DNA from: Planctomycetota bacterium
GTDB lineage: Bacteria > Planctomycetota > JAJSAM01 > JAJVHW01
Length of the DNA stretch: 64,000 nt
Assembly (NCBI GenBank): GCA_024280885.1
Contig: JAJRPF010000071.1
Coordinates: 1 to 64,000 of the forward strand
Reading direction: 5' to 3'
Below the pieces are notes generated by a model, which was given only the letters and a program-made list of their open reading frames with translations, did no database searches and had not been told where the DNA came from. Shown piece after piece: positions 25,424 to 34,103 of this stretch; within the stretch, counting starts at the first letter, position 1, and every line of letters starts with the position of its first letter. The position numbers were made by a program, and so were the translations under genes.

Positions 25424-25768
25424 ATGAGCACCGACTACGCAGTCTGGTGCGTCCCCTGCGACCTGGGCGTCGATGCGATCACCGCGTCCGGTACGACGGG
25501 CGCGTTCATTGGCGACGACGCGGACGACTCGGTGATGCTGGCGCAGCTCCTGGTCGCGCACGCGGGTCACGAGATGCGATGCGGCGAGGCGCCCGAGAGC
25601 GTCGACATGGTGCCGATCGACTACGAACGCCAGTGCCGGTTCGACCGATCGGGACAGTGCGTCCTCCCCGCCGAGCACTTCGCCACGGGAAGCCTCTGCC
25701 GGGCGATGAACGGCGGCCCGCCGGAGCAGGACGAGGTCGAGGCGCAGATGGCGCGGGTGCTGCCATGA
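25424..25768 (+). CDS. Acidic phage protein with cysteine pairs
   Basis: A 114-residue protein from ATG 25424. WCVPCDLG near the start and a later HEMRCG with CRFD and QCVLPAEHF provide several Cys/His that could bind a metal. Function unknown. The stop overlaps the next ATG (ATGA). Confidence 0.6.
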   Translation: MSTDYAVWCVPCDLGVDAITASGTTGAFIGDDADDSVMLAQLLVAHAGHEMRCGEAPESVDMVPIDYERQCRFDRSGQCVLPAEHFATGSLCRAMNGGPPEQDEVEAQMARVLP

Positions 25769-25950
25769 CGATCACGATCGGATGGTGGCTCCTCCCGGCG
25801 CTCGTTTCGGCCACGTGCGTCGTGGCAGCGTTCCGCCCGTATCGACGCCACGGCGCCTACGACTTCGGCGCGATCCTCCGCGGCTTCTGGCTGATCCCGG
25901 CGCTGGCCGTGTGGGTCGTCTACTTCGTTGCGCGCGAGATGGTCTCATGA
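25765..25950 (+). CDS. Small two-helix membrane protein
   Basis: A 61-residue protein with two predicted membrane helices (IGWWLLPALVSATCVVAAF and a second at about 40-56) joined by a basic loop. The size and layout allow a holin or a host-membrane modifier, but it lies in the early region away from the lysis genes, so a holin role is doubtful. It overlaps both neighbours by 4 bp. Confidence 0.6.
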   Translation: MTITIGWWLLPALVSATCVVAAFRPYRRHGAYDFGAILRGFWLIPALAVWVVYFVAREMVS

Positions 25951-26300
25951 GCAACTGCCCCCTCGGCTTCGCCTCCCCGGCCTGCGGCTGGAAGGACGGG
26001 ATGCCGGGCGACCCGATGGTCTGCGCGAAGACGTTCGAGGCGTGTCGGGACCACGGCAACGAAGAGCGCTTCGGTGGCCAGCCTCGCCGTCCCGCGGACC
26101 CGATCGAGACGGCACCGGTCGAGCAGCTCCCCGCGGGCCCGTGCGCGCGGCTCGCGGACCTGGTGGTCTATCGCGGCCGCACGAAGAGACGGTTCCTCTG
26201 CCACGGTCACCGGCACACGTACACGGGGACAGGTCGCGTGATGGACTACGAGCCGGACGACCGGTATGGGCGGAAGCGGTGCGGGGAGACGGTGGGGTGA
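25947..26300 (+). CDS. Stand-alone gpL/BR0599-type cysteine domain protein
   Basis: A 117-residue protein. Residues 4-46 read C-x7-CGW ... DGMPGDPMVC-x5-C, then DHGNEERFGG. The same pattern ends the gpL-like tail protein of this phage (C-x8-CGW ... GMPG ... C-x8-C then HGNEDRFG). In lambda gpL this C-terminal domain binds a [4Fe-4S] cluster through four cysteines. Here it is encoded without the tail-binding N-terminus and has its own basic C-terminal half with CHGHRHTYTGTG. Function unknown. It is the last rightward early gene. Confidence 0.7.
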   Translation: MSNCPLGFASPACGWKDGMPGDPMVCAKTFEACRDHGNEERFGGQPRRPADPIETAPVEQLPAGPCARLADLVVYRGRTKRRFLCHGHRHTYTGTGRVMDYEPDDRYGRKRCGETVG

Positions 26301-26326
26301 GGACGCTCGGCGCCGATCAGGCCGCG

Positions 26327-26827
26327 TTACTCTCCGCCGCCTGATGCCGAGTCCTCGTTGATGGTCCGAATCATCCGGAGCGTATCGACCGCCATTGCCT
26401 CGGACTCAGCGACTCCGGATTCGGTGACGAGAATGTCATGCTCGACCCGCTGAAGGTTCATGAGAGCCTTCGCGGTGTTGCGCTTCCTGGTGTCGGTGCC
26501 TTCGAGGACAGCGCGTGCGAGGCGATTGGACTCGGCGAGTTTTTCTATGCCAGCCAGTTGCGTCGGAAGCAACTCGATAGCTTCGTACTTCTCGTCCCCA
26601 TCCGGCATCTCCCGAATGCTCGTCCTGATTGCCTCCGAGAGAGCCGCGATTGACCGAACACGCGCATCGATGTTGGCCATCCGCACGAGGAATTCGGAAC
26701 GGAGTCGCGCGATCTTCCCGTGCCGTTCCTCGCGATGGCGCCTGTCAGCCATGACAGCGACAGCGACGCTGACGCCGAGGCTCACGCCACTTACCCCCAG
26801 CGCCACATACGCAACAAGGTTGTCCAT
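26327..26827 (-). CDS. Membrane-anchored coiled-coil protein, probable moron
   Basis: A 166-residue protein on the strand opposite to all nearby phage genes. One N-terminal membrane helix (VAYVALGVSGVSLGVSVAVAV) is followed by a long, charged, helical domain. ATG 26827 with AGAGGGAAGAG upstream is the best start; the next upstream ATG adds a poor N-terminus. Base composition is milder than its neighbours. Reversed single genes between early and head operons are typical morons, expressed in the lysogen, often for superinfection exclusion. That role is inferred from position. Confidence 0.65.
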   Translation of the reverse strand: MDNLVAYVALGVSGVSLGVSVAVAVMADRRHREERHGKIARLRSEFLVRMANIDARVRSIAALSEAIRTSIREMPDGDEKYEAIELLPTQLAGIEKLAESNRLARAVLEGTDTRKRNTAKALMNLQRVEHDILVTESGVAESEAMAVDTLRMIRTINEDSASGGGE

Positions 26828-26933
26828 CTCTTCCCTCTTGTGACTCGCAAGATCAGCCGAGCGCCTCTCGCCCCACATCCTGCCACACCCACACCCCTCG
26901 CGTCGCCCCCGATCCCCTGAGAACTCACGCCCG

Positions 26934-26958
26934 TTGACAGCCCGCCATACGCTCCGGG
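26934..26958 (+). promoter_or_regulatory. Phage promoter-like motif, copy 1 (head operon)
   Basis: TTGACA-N8-TACGCT followed by CCGGG, ending 22 bp before the terminase small-subunit ATG. CATACGCTC is identical in two other intergenic copies (39593 and 50432), all on the plus strand upstream of the first gene of a block. The 8-bp spacing is too short for an ordinary sigma-70 promoter, so it may need a phage factor or be a repressor site. Confidence 0.6.
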
Positions 26959-26979
26959 TCCAGACCCCTGGAGACCGCC

Positions 26980-27600
26980 ATGGTCAAGTCTGGAGCCGAC
27001 GAAGCGCGGCGCGAGGGCAAGCGCAAGCCCAAGAAGAGCGATCGCCCGGGCCCGCGCGAGATCGAGATCTACACGAAGTACCTCGGCTTCCTGCGCGACC
27101 ACGGGCGTGAGCCGACGGCGCAAGAGGCGTTCCCGTGGGTGCGCCACATGCGGGGCCTCCGGGGCGCGGAGAAGTGCGTCGCGAGCAAGCACAAGGCCGA
27201 GGGCGTCGTCAGCTACGGGCTGGTGATCAACAAGCTGCGGCGCCTGGTCAAGCGCGTCGGCGGGTATCTGGGCGAGAACGAGCGGACGCGGGCACTGATG
27301 GGCCAGTTGGCGGAGAAGGCGACGCTGGCGGTGCTCGAGGTGCTGGACAAGTCGACGCGGCCGGCGGACCCGGCGGCGGTGCGGGCGATCGGGGACATCG
27401 GGATCAAGGCGCTGACGCTCTGCGGTCTGTCGCGGGAGGAGAAGGGGGGCGGTGTTAGCGTCGAGGTGAACACGAACTCGTTCGGCCAGGTGATCCCGGA
27501 GACGGAGCTGGAGAAGGCTCGTGCGGAGCGGGCGGCGTTGCGCGGGGACCTGCTGGCGCGGCGTGGCGGCGTGTCGCTGGGTGATCCGAGCACGAACTGA
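26980..27600 (+). CDS. Terminase small subunit (putative)
   Basis: A 206-residue protein directly upstream of the large terminase. The N-terminus is strongly basic. A helical DNA-binding part (IEIYTKYLGFLRDHGREPTAQEAF) and a central oligomerisation helix region are followed by a C-terminal segment that could contact the large subunit. The assignment rests on position, size and composition; primary sequence similarity is weak. It is the first gene of the head operon, 22 bp after the promoter-like motif. The stop overlaps the terL start as TGATG. Confidence 0.7.
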   Translation: MVKSGADEARREGKRKPKKSDRPGPREIEIYTKYLGFLRDHGREPTAQEAFPWVRHMRGLRGAEKCVASKHKAEGVVSYGLVINKLRRLVKRVGGYLGENERTRALMGQLAEKATLAVLEVLDKSTRPADPAAVRAIGDIGIKALTLCGLSREEKGGGVSVEVNTNSFGQVIPETELEKARAERAALRGDLLARRGGVSLGDPSTN

Positions 27601-29246
27601 TGACGGCCGTCGCGTCCGCCGACCTGCGCCAGGGGCGCTCGATCACACAGTGGCAGCAGGACCACCTGTGGTTGCGCACGGACGCGCAGGAGGAGATGCC
27701 GTTCTTCGACAACGAAGGGCAGTCGGTGCTGTCGAAGTGGATCGACGAGGTGATCGAGATCTCGGCGTCGTGGCACCAGCCGGTGCGGTGTGTGTTGGCG
27801 AAGCCGCGTCGCGACGGATGGACGTCGAAGTTGGCGGCGCGGATCTTCACGCGGGCGGCGACGGAGCGGAACCTCGCGTGTCGCTACGTGAACACGACCG
27901 AGCGGGACGCGCTGGACACGTTCCGTGTGTTCCTGACGTTCTTCGACAAGCTCGAGAAGCGGGTGCAGCCGGTGCGGCGGTCGAAGGAGTCGATGCGGGA
28001 TCTCGACTTCACGGGGTTGGGATCTCGGATCGACACGGCGTATGCGTCGACGCCAGGTACCTGTCGTGGGTTGGGGTACGGCGAGCTCCTGCTGGATGAG
28101 CTGGCGAAGATACAGGACGTACTCTCGCTGGAGGATGCGAAGCGGCTGATCTTCGGCGCGATCCTGCCGTCGGTGCGATTCGGAAACTTCTGGGGCCTGT
28201 TCACGCCGGACGGCGACACGGACATCGCGTACCACATCTGGAAGGACGCTGTGTCGTTGGATGAGGCGCGCCGCGGTGTGCGCCCGAAGAACGGGTTCAT
28301 CCGTCTGTTGCTGACGCACTGGCAGAGCGACCAGTGTCGGACGCGCGGTTTGGGGGACGACGAGCTGCTCGAGCTTGCGTCAAGTCTCTCCGACGAGGAG
28401 ACGGGGCTGCTCGACAAGCACGGTATCCGGGACCCGGAAGAACGTGCGCAGCGCATCCACTGGCGTCGGCAGCAGATCGGTTCTCTGGGCGAGCTCTTCT
28501 GGCAGGAGTTCGCCGAGGACGAGGACACGATGTGGTTGTCGGCCGGGGACCTCTTCTTCGACGCGCGGGCGATCAAGGCGGGTCGAGAGGCGGCGGAGGC
28601 GCGCCGTGCGGCGGCGGAGGAAGCGGGGAAGCCGTGGCGCTACGAGATGAACGGGCGCCTGGCGGTCTACTGCGAGCCGACCGACGACGACGACTACATC
28701 GTCTTCACGGATGCGTGCCGTGGCGTGCGCGGTGGCGACCCGGCGGGGATTTTCGTGCTGTCGCTCTTCACGGGTGAGGAGGTCGCGTCATTCCGCGGCG
28801 TGGTGGAGCCGGACGAGGCGGCGGAGATCTCGGTGGAGTTGGCGGAGCGCTACAACGAGGCGCTGTGGGCGCCGGAGATCGACGGGCCCGGCCAGGCGTG
28901 CCTTCTGCATGGGATGAAGGTGCTGGAGTATGCGCGCGTCTACCGGCACCAGATGCAGGAGAAGATCGGCGGCCGGCCCCGGCACGAGTACGGCTGGCAC
29001 ACGACGGCGGTGACGCGTCCGGCACTGCTGCAGGGCGTGCGCACGGCAGTGCGCAAGGGGCACATCCAGATCAACTCGAGCTGGGTGTGGGACGACCTGC
29101 GCGCGTTCCGACTGAACCCCAAGCGCGGCCTGCGCGGCGGCTACGAGGCGGCCGCGGGCGCGCACGATGAGGGTGTGATCGTCGCCGGCGGCGCTTGGTA
29201 CATCCGGGAGCACGGTGGCATGAACCCGAAGGTGGATTGGGTATGA
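27600..29246 (+). CDS. Terminase large subunit
   Basis: A 548-residue packaging ATPase-nuclease. A Walker-A-like loop (AKPRRDGWTS, about residues 68-77) and Walker B GELLLDELAK (about 161-170) mark the motor. The RNase-H-fold nuclease starts at YIVFTDACRGVRGGD (about 364), with further acids at EIDGPG and a terminal AHDEG. It cuts concatemers and drives DNA into the prohead. The Walker A is a variant, as is usual in terminases. Position between the small subunit and portal confirms the call. Confidence 0.88.
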   Translation: MTAVASADLRQGRSITQWQQDHLWLRTDAQEEMPFFDNEGQSVLSKWIDEVIEISASWHQPVRCVLAKPRRDGWTSKLAARIFTRAATERNLACRYVNTTERDALDTFRVFLTFFDKLEKRVQPVRRSKESMRDLDFTGLGSRIDTAYASTPGTCRGLGYGELLLDELAKIQDVLSLEDAKRLIFGAILPSVRFGNFWGLFTPDGDTDIAYHIWKDAVSLDEARRGVRPKNGFIRLLLTHWQSDQCRTRGLGDDELLELASSLSDEETGLLDKHGIRDPEERAQRIHWRRQQIGSLGELFWQEFAEDEDTMWLSAGDLFFDARAIKAGREAAEARRAAAEEAGKPWRYEMNGRLAVYCEPTDDDDYIVFTDACRGVRGGDPAGIFVLSLFTGEEVASFRGVVEPDEAAEISVELAERYNEALWAPEIDGPGQACLLHGMKVLEYARVYRHQMQEKIGGRPRHEYGWHTTAVTRPALLQGVRTAVRKGHIQINSSWVWDDLRAFRLNPKRGLRGGYEAAAGAHDEGVIVAGGAWYIREHGGMNPKVDWV

Positions 29247-31264
29247 CGGTCACGGCAGCAGACTGGCTCGCACACGGACCGATCTCGCGGCTCGCGCCGA
29301 AGGACGAACTGGTCGATCCGTATCGGCAGATCGTGACGGCGAACGCGGCGATGGACGCGATCGCGCGCAACGTGGCGGCCGCGCCTCTGGACGTATGGAC
29401 AGGTCCGCCGTCGGATACGGAACGTGAGCCGGCGAAGGGGCGCGACGCGGATGACGCACGCGAGTTCCTCGCGTCGCCGCACCCGGAGTTGACGGGTCGC
29501 GACCTCAAGAAGCTGATCACGCTGAACACCTTGGGCGGTGGCGAGGGCTGGCTGATCCTGCGTGACGACGCGTCGAATCTGATCGAGGACCCGAAGGTCC
29601 GCCCGAGCTTCGCGTGGCCGGCGCGCAAGGACGAGGTCGCGAAAATCGTCGACGGGGGGTTCTTTCGCGGCTGGCGGTATCAGACGAGCCCGCTCCCCGC
29701 GGGCGCGTTCGTGCAGGTGAAGGACGTCGATCCCCGCGATCCGCTGCGCGGCCTGGGGAAGCTCGAGGTGGCGGCGATCGCTCTCGGCACGGATTGGGGC
29801 GCGCAGATCTTCAGCAATGCGACGTACAAGAACGGTGCCATCCCCGGCGGATACGTGACGACACAGGCGTCGCTCGGACGCGTGCAGCGCAACAGTCTGC
29901 GCGAGCAGCTCGAGCAGCGACATGGCGGCGCACGGAATGCGAGCAAGGTCGCGGTGTTCGACAACGGGATGGAGTTCAAGACACTGCAGGCGACGCACGA
30001 GTCGCTCGAGCACCTGGCGCAGCGGACGTTCCTGATGCGCGAGATCCTGATGGCGTTCCGGACTCCGGAATCCGAAGTCGGGCTGACGGCGGAGACGAAG
30101 TACTCGAACGGCCTGACCGGATCGCGCGGATGGTGGGCGAGCGCGATCCTGCCGACGATGGCGGAGATCGAGGAGGCGCTGAACGGCCCGCGTCGCGGCC
30201 TGGGACAGCGCTTCGGCGGCGTCTACGTGGGCTTCGACTACGGGATGATCGAGGCGTTCCTGAACGCGGTCACCGAGAAGCTCGAGCAGGCAGACAAACT
30301 GATCGCGCACGGCGTTCCCCCAGCGGATGCGTATGCGTTCATCGGGTTGCGGGTTCCACGGTTCGAGGGCGACGACGTGCCGATGGTGCCTGCGGGTGTG
30401 CAGCCGCTGGCCGCGGCGATCGCCGGTCCACCGCCGGCGCCCGCGAAGCCGAAGGGGATCTCGGTTCACGTGCGTGCGCCCGCGGACCCGCTCACGCGCG
30501 CCATGGACGCGCGCGATCGGATCGACCGCGTCGTCGCGAAGCGTGTCCCGCGCGCGCAGAAGGCGATCCGCGGCGTCCTGCTGGGAATCCGTCGTGCGCA
30601 GTTGGAGCTGCTCGACGCGATCGAGCCGGAGGAGAAGGGGCGATCGCCGGGCGACGTGAATGCGAACGACGTCGTGTTGGACCCGACGGCGCACGAGCTG
30701 GCGGCCGTCGATGCGATGACACCGGAGTTCATCGCAGCGGTGTCGGAGGCGGCGGACACGGTCGCAAGCGAACTCGGTCACGACCTGCTCTTCTTCGAGC
30801 AGCAGCACCCGCAGGTCACGGCGTTCGTGCAGGTGAAGGCGTCGAAGCTGCGCGAGCCGGTGCGTGCAGTCGTGACGCGACTCGAGGGGATCGTGCGCGA
30901 GGGCGTGGCGAAGAACCAGACGGTCGCGGAACTCAAGCGCGCCGTGAAGGACCAGATGAACGTCGAGCTCTCGCGCGCGTCTGCGATCGCGCGCACGGAG
31001 GTCGGCGAGAGCGTGAACGGCGGACGCTTTGTGACGATGCGCATCGAGGGCGTGGAGCGCCACGAGTGGTCGACGTTCTTCGACGGCGAGACGCGTGACA
31101 CGCACCGTTCGATCGACGGCGAGATCCGGCGCGTCGGGTCGCGTTTCAGCAACGGCCTGCGTTACCCGCAGGACGTGCAGGGGCCCGCGAGCGAAGTCGT
31201 GAACTGCAGGTGCGTCGCCTTGGCGCTACCCGATGACGAACCCGACGAAGAGACGGAGGAGTAG
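29243..31264 (+). CDS. Portal protein fused to an SPP1 gp7/MuF head-morphogenesis domain
   Basis: A 673-residue protein. Residues about 1-400 are an HK97-type portal (for example FLMREILMAFRTPESEVG and the stem and crown after it). Residues about 480-673 are a MuF domain ending in ARTEVGES ... WSTFFDGETRDTHRSIDG ... VVNCRC, including the usual Cys pair. Portals form the dodecameric DNA port; MuF proteins are minor capsid proteins that enter or border the head. Most phages keep these as two genes; here no stop or start separates them. It overlaps terL by 4 bp. Confidence 0.9.
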   Translation: MTVTAADWLAHGPISRLAPKDELVDPYRQIVTANAAMDAIARNVAAAPLDVWTGPPSDTEREPAKGRDADDAREFLASPHPELTGRDLKKLITLNTLGGGEGWLILRDDASNLIEDPKVRPSFAWPARKDEVAKIVDGGFFRGWRYQTSPLPAGAFVQVKDVDPRDPLRGLGKLEVAAIALGTDWGAQIFSNATYKNGAIPGGYVTTQASLGRVQRNSLREQLEQRHGGARNASKVAVFDNGMEFKTLQATHESLEHLAQRTFLMREILMAFRTPESEVGLTAETKYSNGLTGSRGWWASAILPTMAEIEEALNGPRRGLGQRFGGVYVGFDYGMIEAFLNAVTEKLEQADKLIAHGVPPADAYAFIGLRVPRFEGDDVPMVPAGVQPLAAAIAGPPPAPAKPKGISVHVRAPADPLTRAMDARDRIDRVVAKRVPRAQKAIRGVLLGIRRAQLELLDAIEPEEKGRSPGDVNANDVVLDPTAHELAAVDAMTPEFIAAVSEAADTVASELGHDLLFFEQQHPQVTAFVQVKASKLREPVRAVVTRLEGIVREGVAKNQTVAELKRAVKDQMNVELSRASAIARTEVGESVNGGRFVTMRIEGVERHEWSTFFDGETRDTHRSIDGEIRRVGSRFSNGLRYPQDVQGPASEVVNCRCVALALPDDEPDEETEE

Positions 31265-31268
31265 AACC

Positions 31269-32198
31269 ATGACGACGGAACTGATCGAGAGCCGCGAGAT
31301 CGTCGGTCTGGGATGGGAGACGTACGAGGAGGAGGGCGTCACCCGAGCGCGGCCGCGCCGGCGGGAGTTCGACGGCGCAACACCGTTCACGACAATGCTC
31401 ACGATTCGCGCGTCGGCGCCGAAGGACAAGCCCGAGCCGGGGACGCTGGACTTCATCGCGACGGCCGAGACGGTGGACAGCTACGGCGACATCGTGAAGG
31501 TGTCGGGCTGGGACATGGACCGCTTCAAGAAGAACTCGCCGTTCCTCGAGCAGCACGCGATGGGCCTGGTACCGCTCGGGCGAGTTCGGAAGTGGTGGAA
31601 GACGCAGGTCACGGTGCGCGGCGAGATGATCCGAGCGCTCGCGATGCGCGTGGAGTTCGCGCTCGACGTCGGGTCGCCCGCGCAGCAGGACCGCGTCTTC
31701 ACGTACTACGACATGTACCGCGCCGGGTTCATGAAGGCGGTGTCGGTTACGTTCCTGCCGAAGGAATGGAAGCGTCCCAAGGACGACGAGGAGCGCGAGA
31801 AGCTCGGCCTGGGCAAGTACGGCGTGCTCTTCACGAAGCAGGAGATGATCGAGCTCTCGGCTGTCTCGGTCGGCGCGAACGCGGATGCGTTGAAGCTGGC
31901 GTTCGGAGAAAACCGCGATCGAGAGCTGGAGACGTCGACACGGCTGAGTACGCTCGAAGGGCAACTGGCGGAGACGCGGCGACTTCTCGAAGAGATCCGA
32001 AGCGCTTCTCCCGCGGGTGTCGCTGGGCCGCAGAGCCCCGAAGGCGACGACGCCGCGGAAGGGGACGAGCAGATCCAGGAGAGTCGTGACAGCGCCGACG
32101 AGTCTGCGATGTCTGCGACTCGGTGTGGCCCGCCGGAGGACAAGCTCACGCGACTGCGTGACGATCTCCGGAAGCTCTCCACGCGTTCTGCGCAGTAG
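31269..32198 (+). CDS. Prohead protease (HK97 gp4/S78 family)
   Basis: A 309-residue serine protease. TVDSYGDIVKVSGWDMDRF, PFLEQHAMGLVPLGR with the probable catalytic His, and the later MKAVSVTFLP with the probable catalytic Ser follow the herpes/HK97 protease order. The C-terminal 100 residues are Glu/Asp-rich and helical, like the scaffold-like tail of some proteases. It would remove the capsid delta domain during maturation. GAGGAG precedes the ATG. It lies between portal and capsid, as usual. Confidence 0.85.
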   Translation: MTTELIESREIVGLGWETYEEEGVTRARPRRREFDGATPFTTMLTIRASAPKDKPEPGTLDFIATAETVDSYGDIVKVSGWDMDRFKKNSPFLEQHAMGLVPLGRVRKWWKTQVTVRGEMIRALAMRVEFALDVGSPAQQDRVFTYYDMYRAGFMKAVSVTFLPKEWKRPKDDEEREKLGLGKYGVLFTKQEMIELSAVSVGANADALKLAFGENRDRELETSTRLSTLEGQLAETRRLLEEIRSASPAGVAGPQSPEGDDAAEGDEQIQESRDSADESAMSATRCGPPEDKLTRLRDDLRKLSTRSAQ

Positions 32199-32247
32199 CT
32201 CCCCCATCGTCGCGACCGTGTGAGCTCTCCCCCGAAGGGGCCGCACG

Positions 32248-33531
32248 ATGGACGACGACGACAAGGGCGTCGCAGTGATCGATGAGATCCGCGACTTCAC
32301 GAAGAAGACGCACGAGAGCGTCGAGGGCCTGGTCACCGCGAGCGCCGAGCAGTCGACGCGCATCGAGGTGGTCGAGAAGCACCTCGAGAAGCAGCGCGAG
32401 GCGAACAAGGCTCTCGACGAGGGCCTCAAGAGGGTCCAGGAGAAGGTCGCCTCGATGACCGTCTCGCTCAAGGGCGTGGACGAGGAGAAGGAGGAGTGGA
32501 GCTGGGCGCAGTGCGCTCGCGGCGTCCTCCACGGCGACTGGGGCAAGGGCTTCGAGAAGTCCGTGTTCGATGAGACGGCCAAGCTGCGCGCTCCGATGGC
32601 GAGCAACGTCGACACGCTCGGCGGGTTCCTGGTGCCGGTCGAAATCTCCGACCGCTTCATCATGCCGACGTTCGACAAGACCGCACTCGGCAAGGCCGGC
32701 GCCACGGTCCTGACGGGCCTCACCGGACCGGTCGAGATCGACGGTCTGGCGAACTCCGCCGTTGCCTACTGGCACGACGAGGGCCAGAACCCGACCGAGA
32801 GCTCGGTCACGGCGGTCCAGAAGAAGCTGACGCCGAAGGAGTGCTCGGTCTTCATCAAGATTCAGAAGCAGTTGCTGGCGCGTTCGCCAGTGGCGGTCGA
32901 GGCGCGCGTGGTCGAGATCATGCGGCGCGTCCTCGCGCTGAAGCTCGACATCGCCGGGCTGACCGGCCCGGGTACCGAGTACCAGCCGCGCGGCGTCGTC
33001 AACACGCCGGGCGTGCAGGCTCTCGCCATGGGGACGAACGGCGGGATCTTCTCCGTCGACAGCGTCCCGGACATCGAGGAACTGCTAGAGGCGCAGAACC
33101 ACGACCCGTCCGAGATGTCGATGATCCTCAACTACAAGGTGAAGAAGCTCCTCAAGAAGAGCCGAATCGCCCAGTACTCGGGCGACACCGGCGGTCTCTT
33201 CGAGATCTCGCTTCCGCGCAGCGACCAGATGCTGCGTGACGCGCTCGGCTACGACTTCCACCCGACGGGCCAGCTGCCGAACGACCTCGCGAAGGGGACG
33301 AGCTCTGCGCTGACCTACGTCCTCGCGGGCGTGTGGCGCAACCTGGTCATGGGCCAGTTCGGCGGCATCGAGCTGCGGGCTTCCGACGTCGCGTCGGATG
33401 CGAGCGGCAACAGCGCGTTCCTCAAGAAGCAGCGCTTCCTGGTGCTCGACACGGCGATCGACTTCGCCCTCGAGTACCCCGAGTCCATCGTCATGGTGAG
33501 TGACGCGGCGACCACCGACCCGGTCGCCTAG
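32248..33531 (+). CDS. Major capsid protein, HK97 fold
   Basis: A 427-residue protein. Residues 1-95 are a charged coiled coil, the delta/scaffold domain cleaved by the protease. The mature part begins near the segment SNVDTLGGFLVP, typical of HK97 capsids, and keeps the N-arm, P-domain helix (about 200-235) and A-domain. It forms the icosahedral shell. It is followed by a strong hairpin and a decoration-type gene, a common late-gene layout that allows high expression. Confidence 0.92.
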   Translation: MDDDDKGVAVIDEIRDFTKKTHESVEGLVTASAEQSTRIEVVEKHLEKQREANKALDEGLKRVQEKVASMTVSLKGVDEEKEEWSWAQCARGVLHGDWGKGFEKSVFDETAKLRAPMASNVDTLGGFLVPVEISDRFIMPTFDKTALGKAGATVLTGLTGPVEIDGLANSAVAYWHDEGQNPTESSVTAVQKKLTPKECSVFIKIQKQLLARSPVAVEARVVEIMRRVLALKLDIAGLTGPGTEYQPRGVVNTPGVQALAMGTNGGIFSVDSVPDIEELLEAQNHDPSEMSMILNYKVKKLLKKSRIAQYSGDTGGLFEISLPRSDQMLRDALGYDFHPTGQLPNDLAKGTSSALTYVLAGVWRNLVMGQFGGIELRASDVASDASGNSAFLKKQRFLVLDTAIDFALEYPESIVMVSDAATTDPVA

Positions 33532-33554
33532 GCGACTGACTGACACGCGCTCCC

Positions 33555-33580
33555 GGGGCGGGGGCGCTGACGCCCGCCCC
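33555..33580 (+). terminator. Hairpin after the capsid gene
   Basis: GGGGCG-GG-GGCG pairs with CGCC-CGCCCC around a CTGA loop, with a 2-nt bulge. It lies 24 bp past the capsid stop. No T tract follows, so it may process or stabilise the mRNA rather than end it. Confidence 0.5.
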
Positions 33581-33617
33581 ACCACCAACCTGAACCACGA
33601 ACCAAGGAGCGGATGCC

Positions 33618-34040
33618 ATGATCGGTACCGCACACGAGAATCAGAAGGCAGTCGCTGCCATCCGCCCGAAGGCGGTCACGTCGACGCAAAACGGCCTCAC
33701 GATCGACACGCGCGACTTCGAGGAGGCGCTTGCCATCCTCAACATCGGCGCCGTGACGGGCACGTCCCCCACGCTCGCTGTGACGTTCGAGGAAAGCGAC
33801 GACTCCGGTATGTCCGGAGCGACGACGATCGCCGGCGCCGCGTTCACGTCGAAGACGGCTTCGGCGGCGAACAAGGAGTACACCGGTCGCCTAAACCTCA
33901 AGGGCACGAAGCGGTACGTCCGCCCCGTGTTCACGGTCGGCGGCACGAGCCCGAGCTTCACGCTCGGCGCGGAGCTGGTCCTCAGCGCGGCCCGGGACTT
34001 CCCGGTCTCGCAGGTCAACAGCAACGACTTCTCGGTCTGA
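33618..34040 (+). CDS. Putative head decoration/structural protein
   Basis: A 140-residue beta-rich protein directly after the capsid gene, with AAGGAG upstream. The segment TQNGLTIDTRDFEEALAIL, then GAVTGTSPTLAVTFEESDD, is typical of small structural proteins in this position. It probably decorates the capsid, but no family can be named with certainty. Hairpins on both sides suggest separately controlled, high expression. Confidence 0.6.
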   Translation: MIGTAHENQKAVAAIRPKAVTSTQNGLTIDTRDFEEALAILNIGAVTGTSPTLAVTFEESDDSGMSGATTIAGAAFTSKTASAANKEYTGRLNLKGTKRYVRPVFTVGGTSPSFTLGAELVLSAARDFPVSQVNSNDFSV

Positions 34041-34056
34041 TCCCGAGTCGATCCAC

Positions 34057-34083
34057 GGCCCGGGGTGCATCGCATCCCGGGCC
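34057..34083 (+). terminator. 12-bp hairpin terminator candidate
   Basis: GGCCCGGG-G-TGC pairs with GCA-T-CCCGGGCC (one G-U pair) around an ATC loop, 17 bp after the decoration gene, and is followed by TTCCC. It would limit read-through from the abundant capsid and decoration transcripts into the connector genes. Confidence 0.65.
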
Positions 34084-34103
34084 TTCCCTGATCCGAGGAC
34101 CTG

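Noticed and set aside
33532-33556. Possible fourth copy of the TTGACA-N8-TACGCT motif after the capsid gene
   Set aside because: CACGCGCTC matches the core in 7 of 9 positions, but the left hexamer (GCGACT) does not match and the distance to the next start differs.
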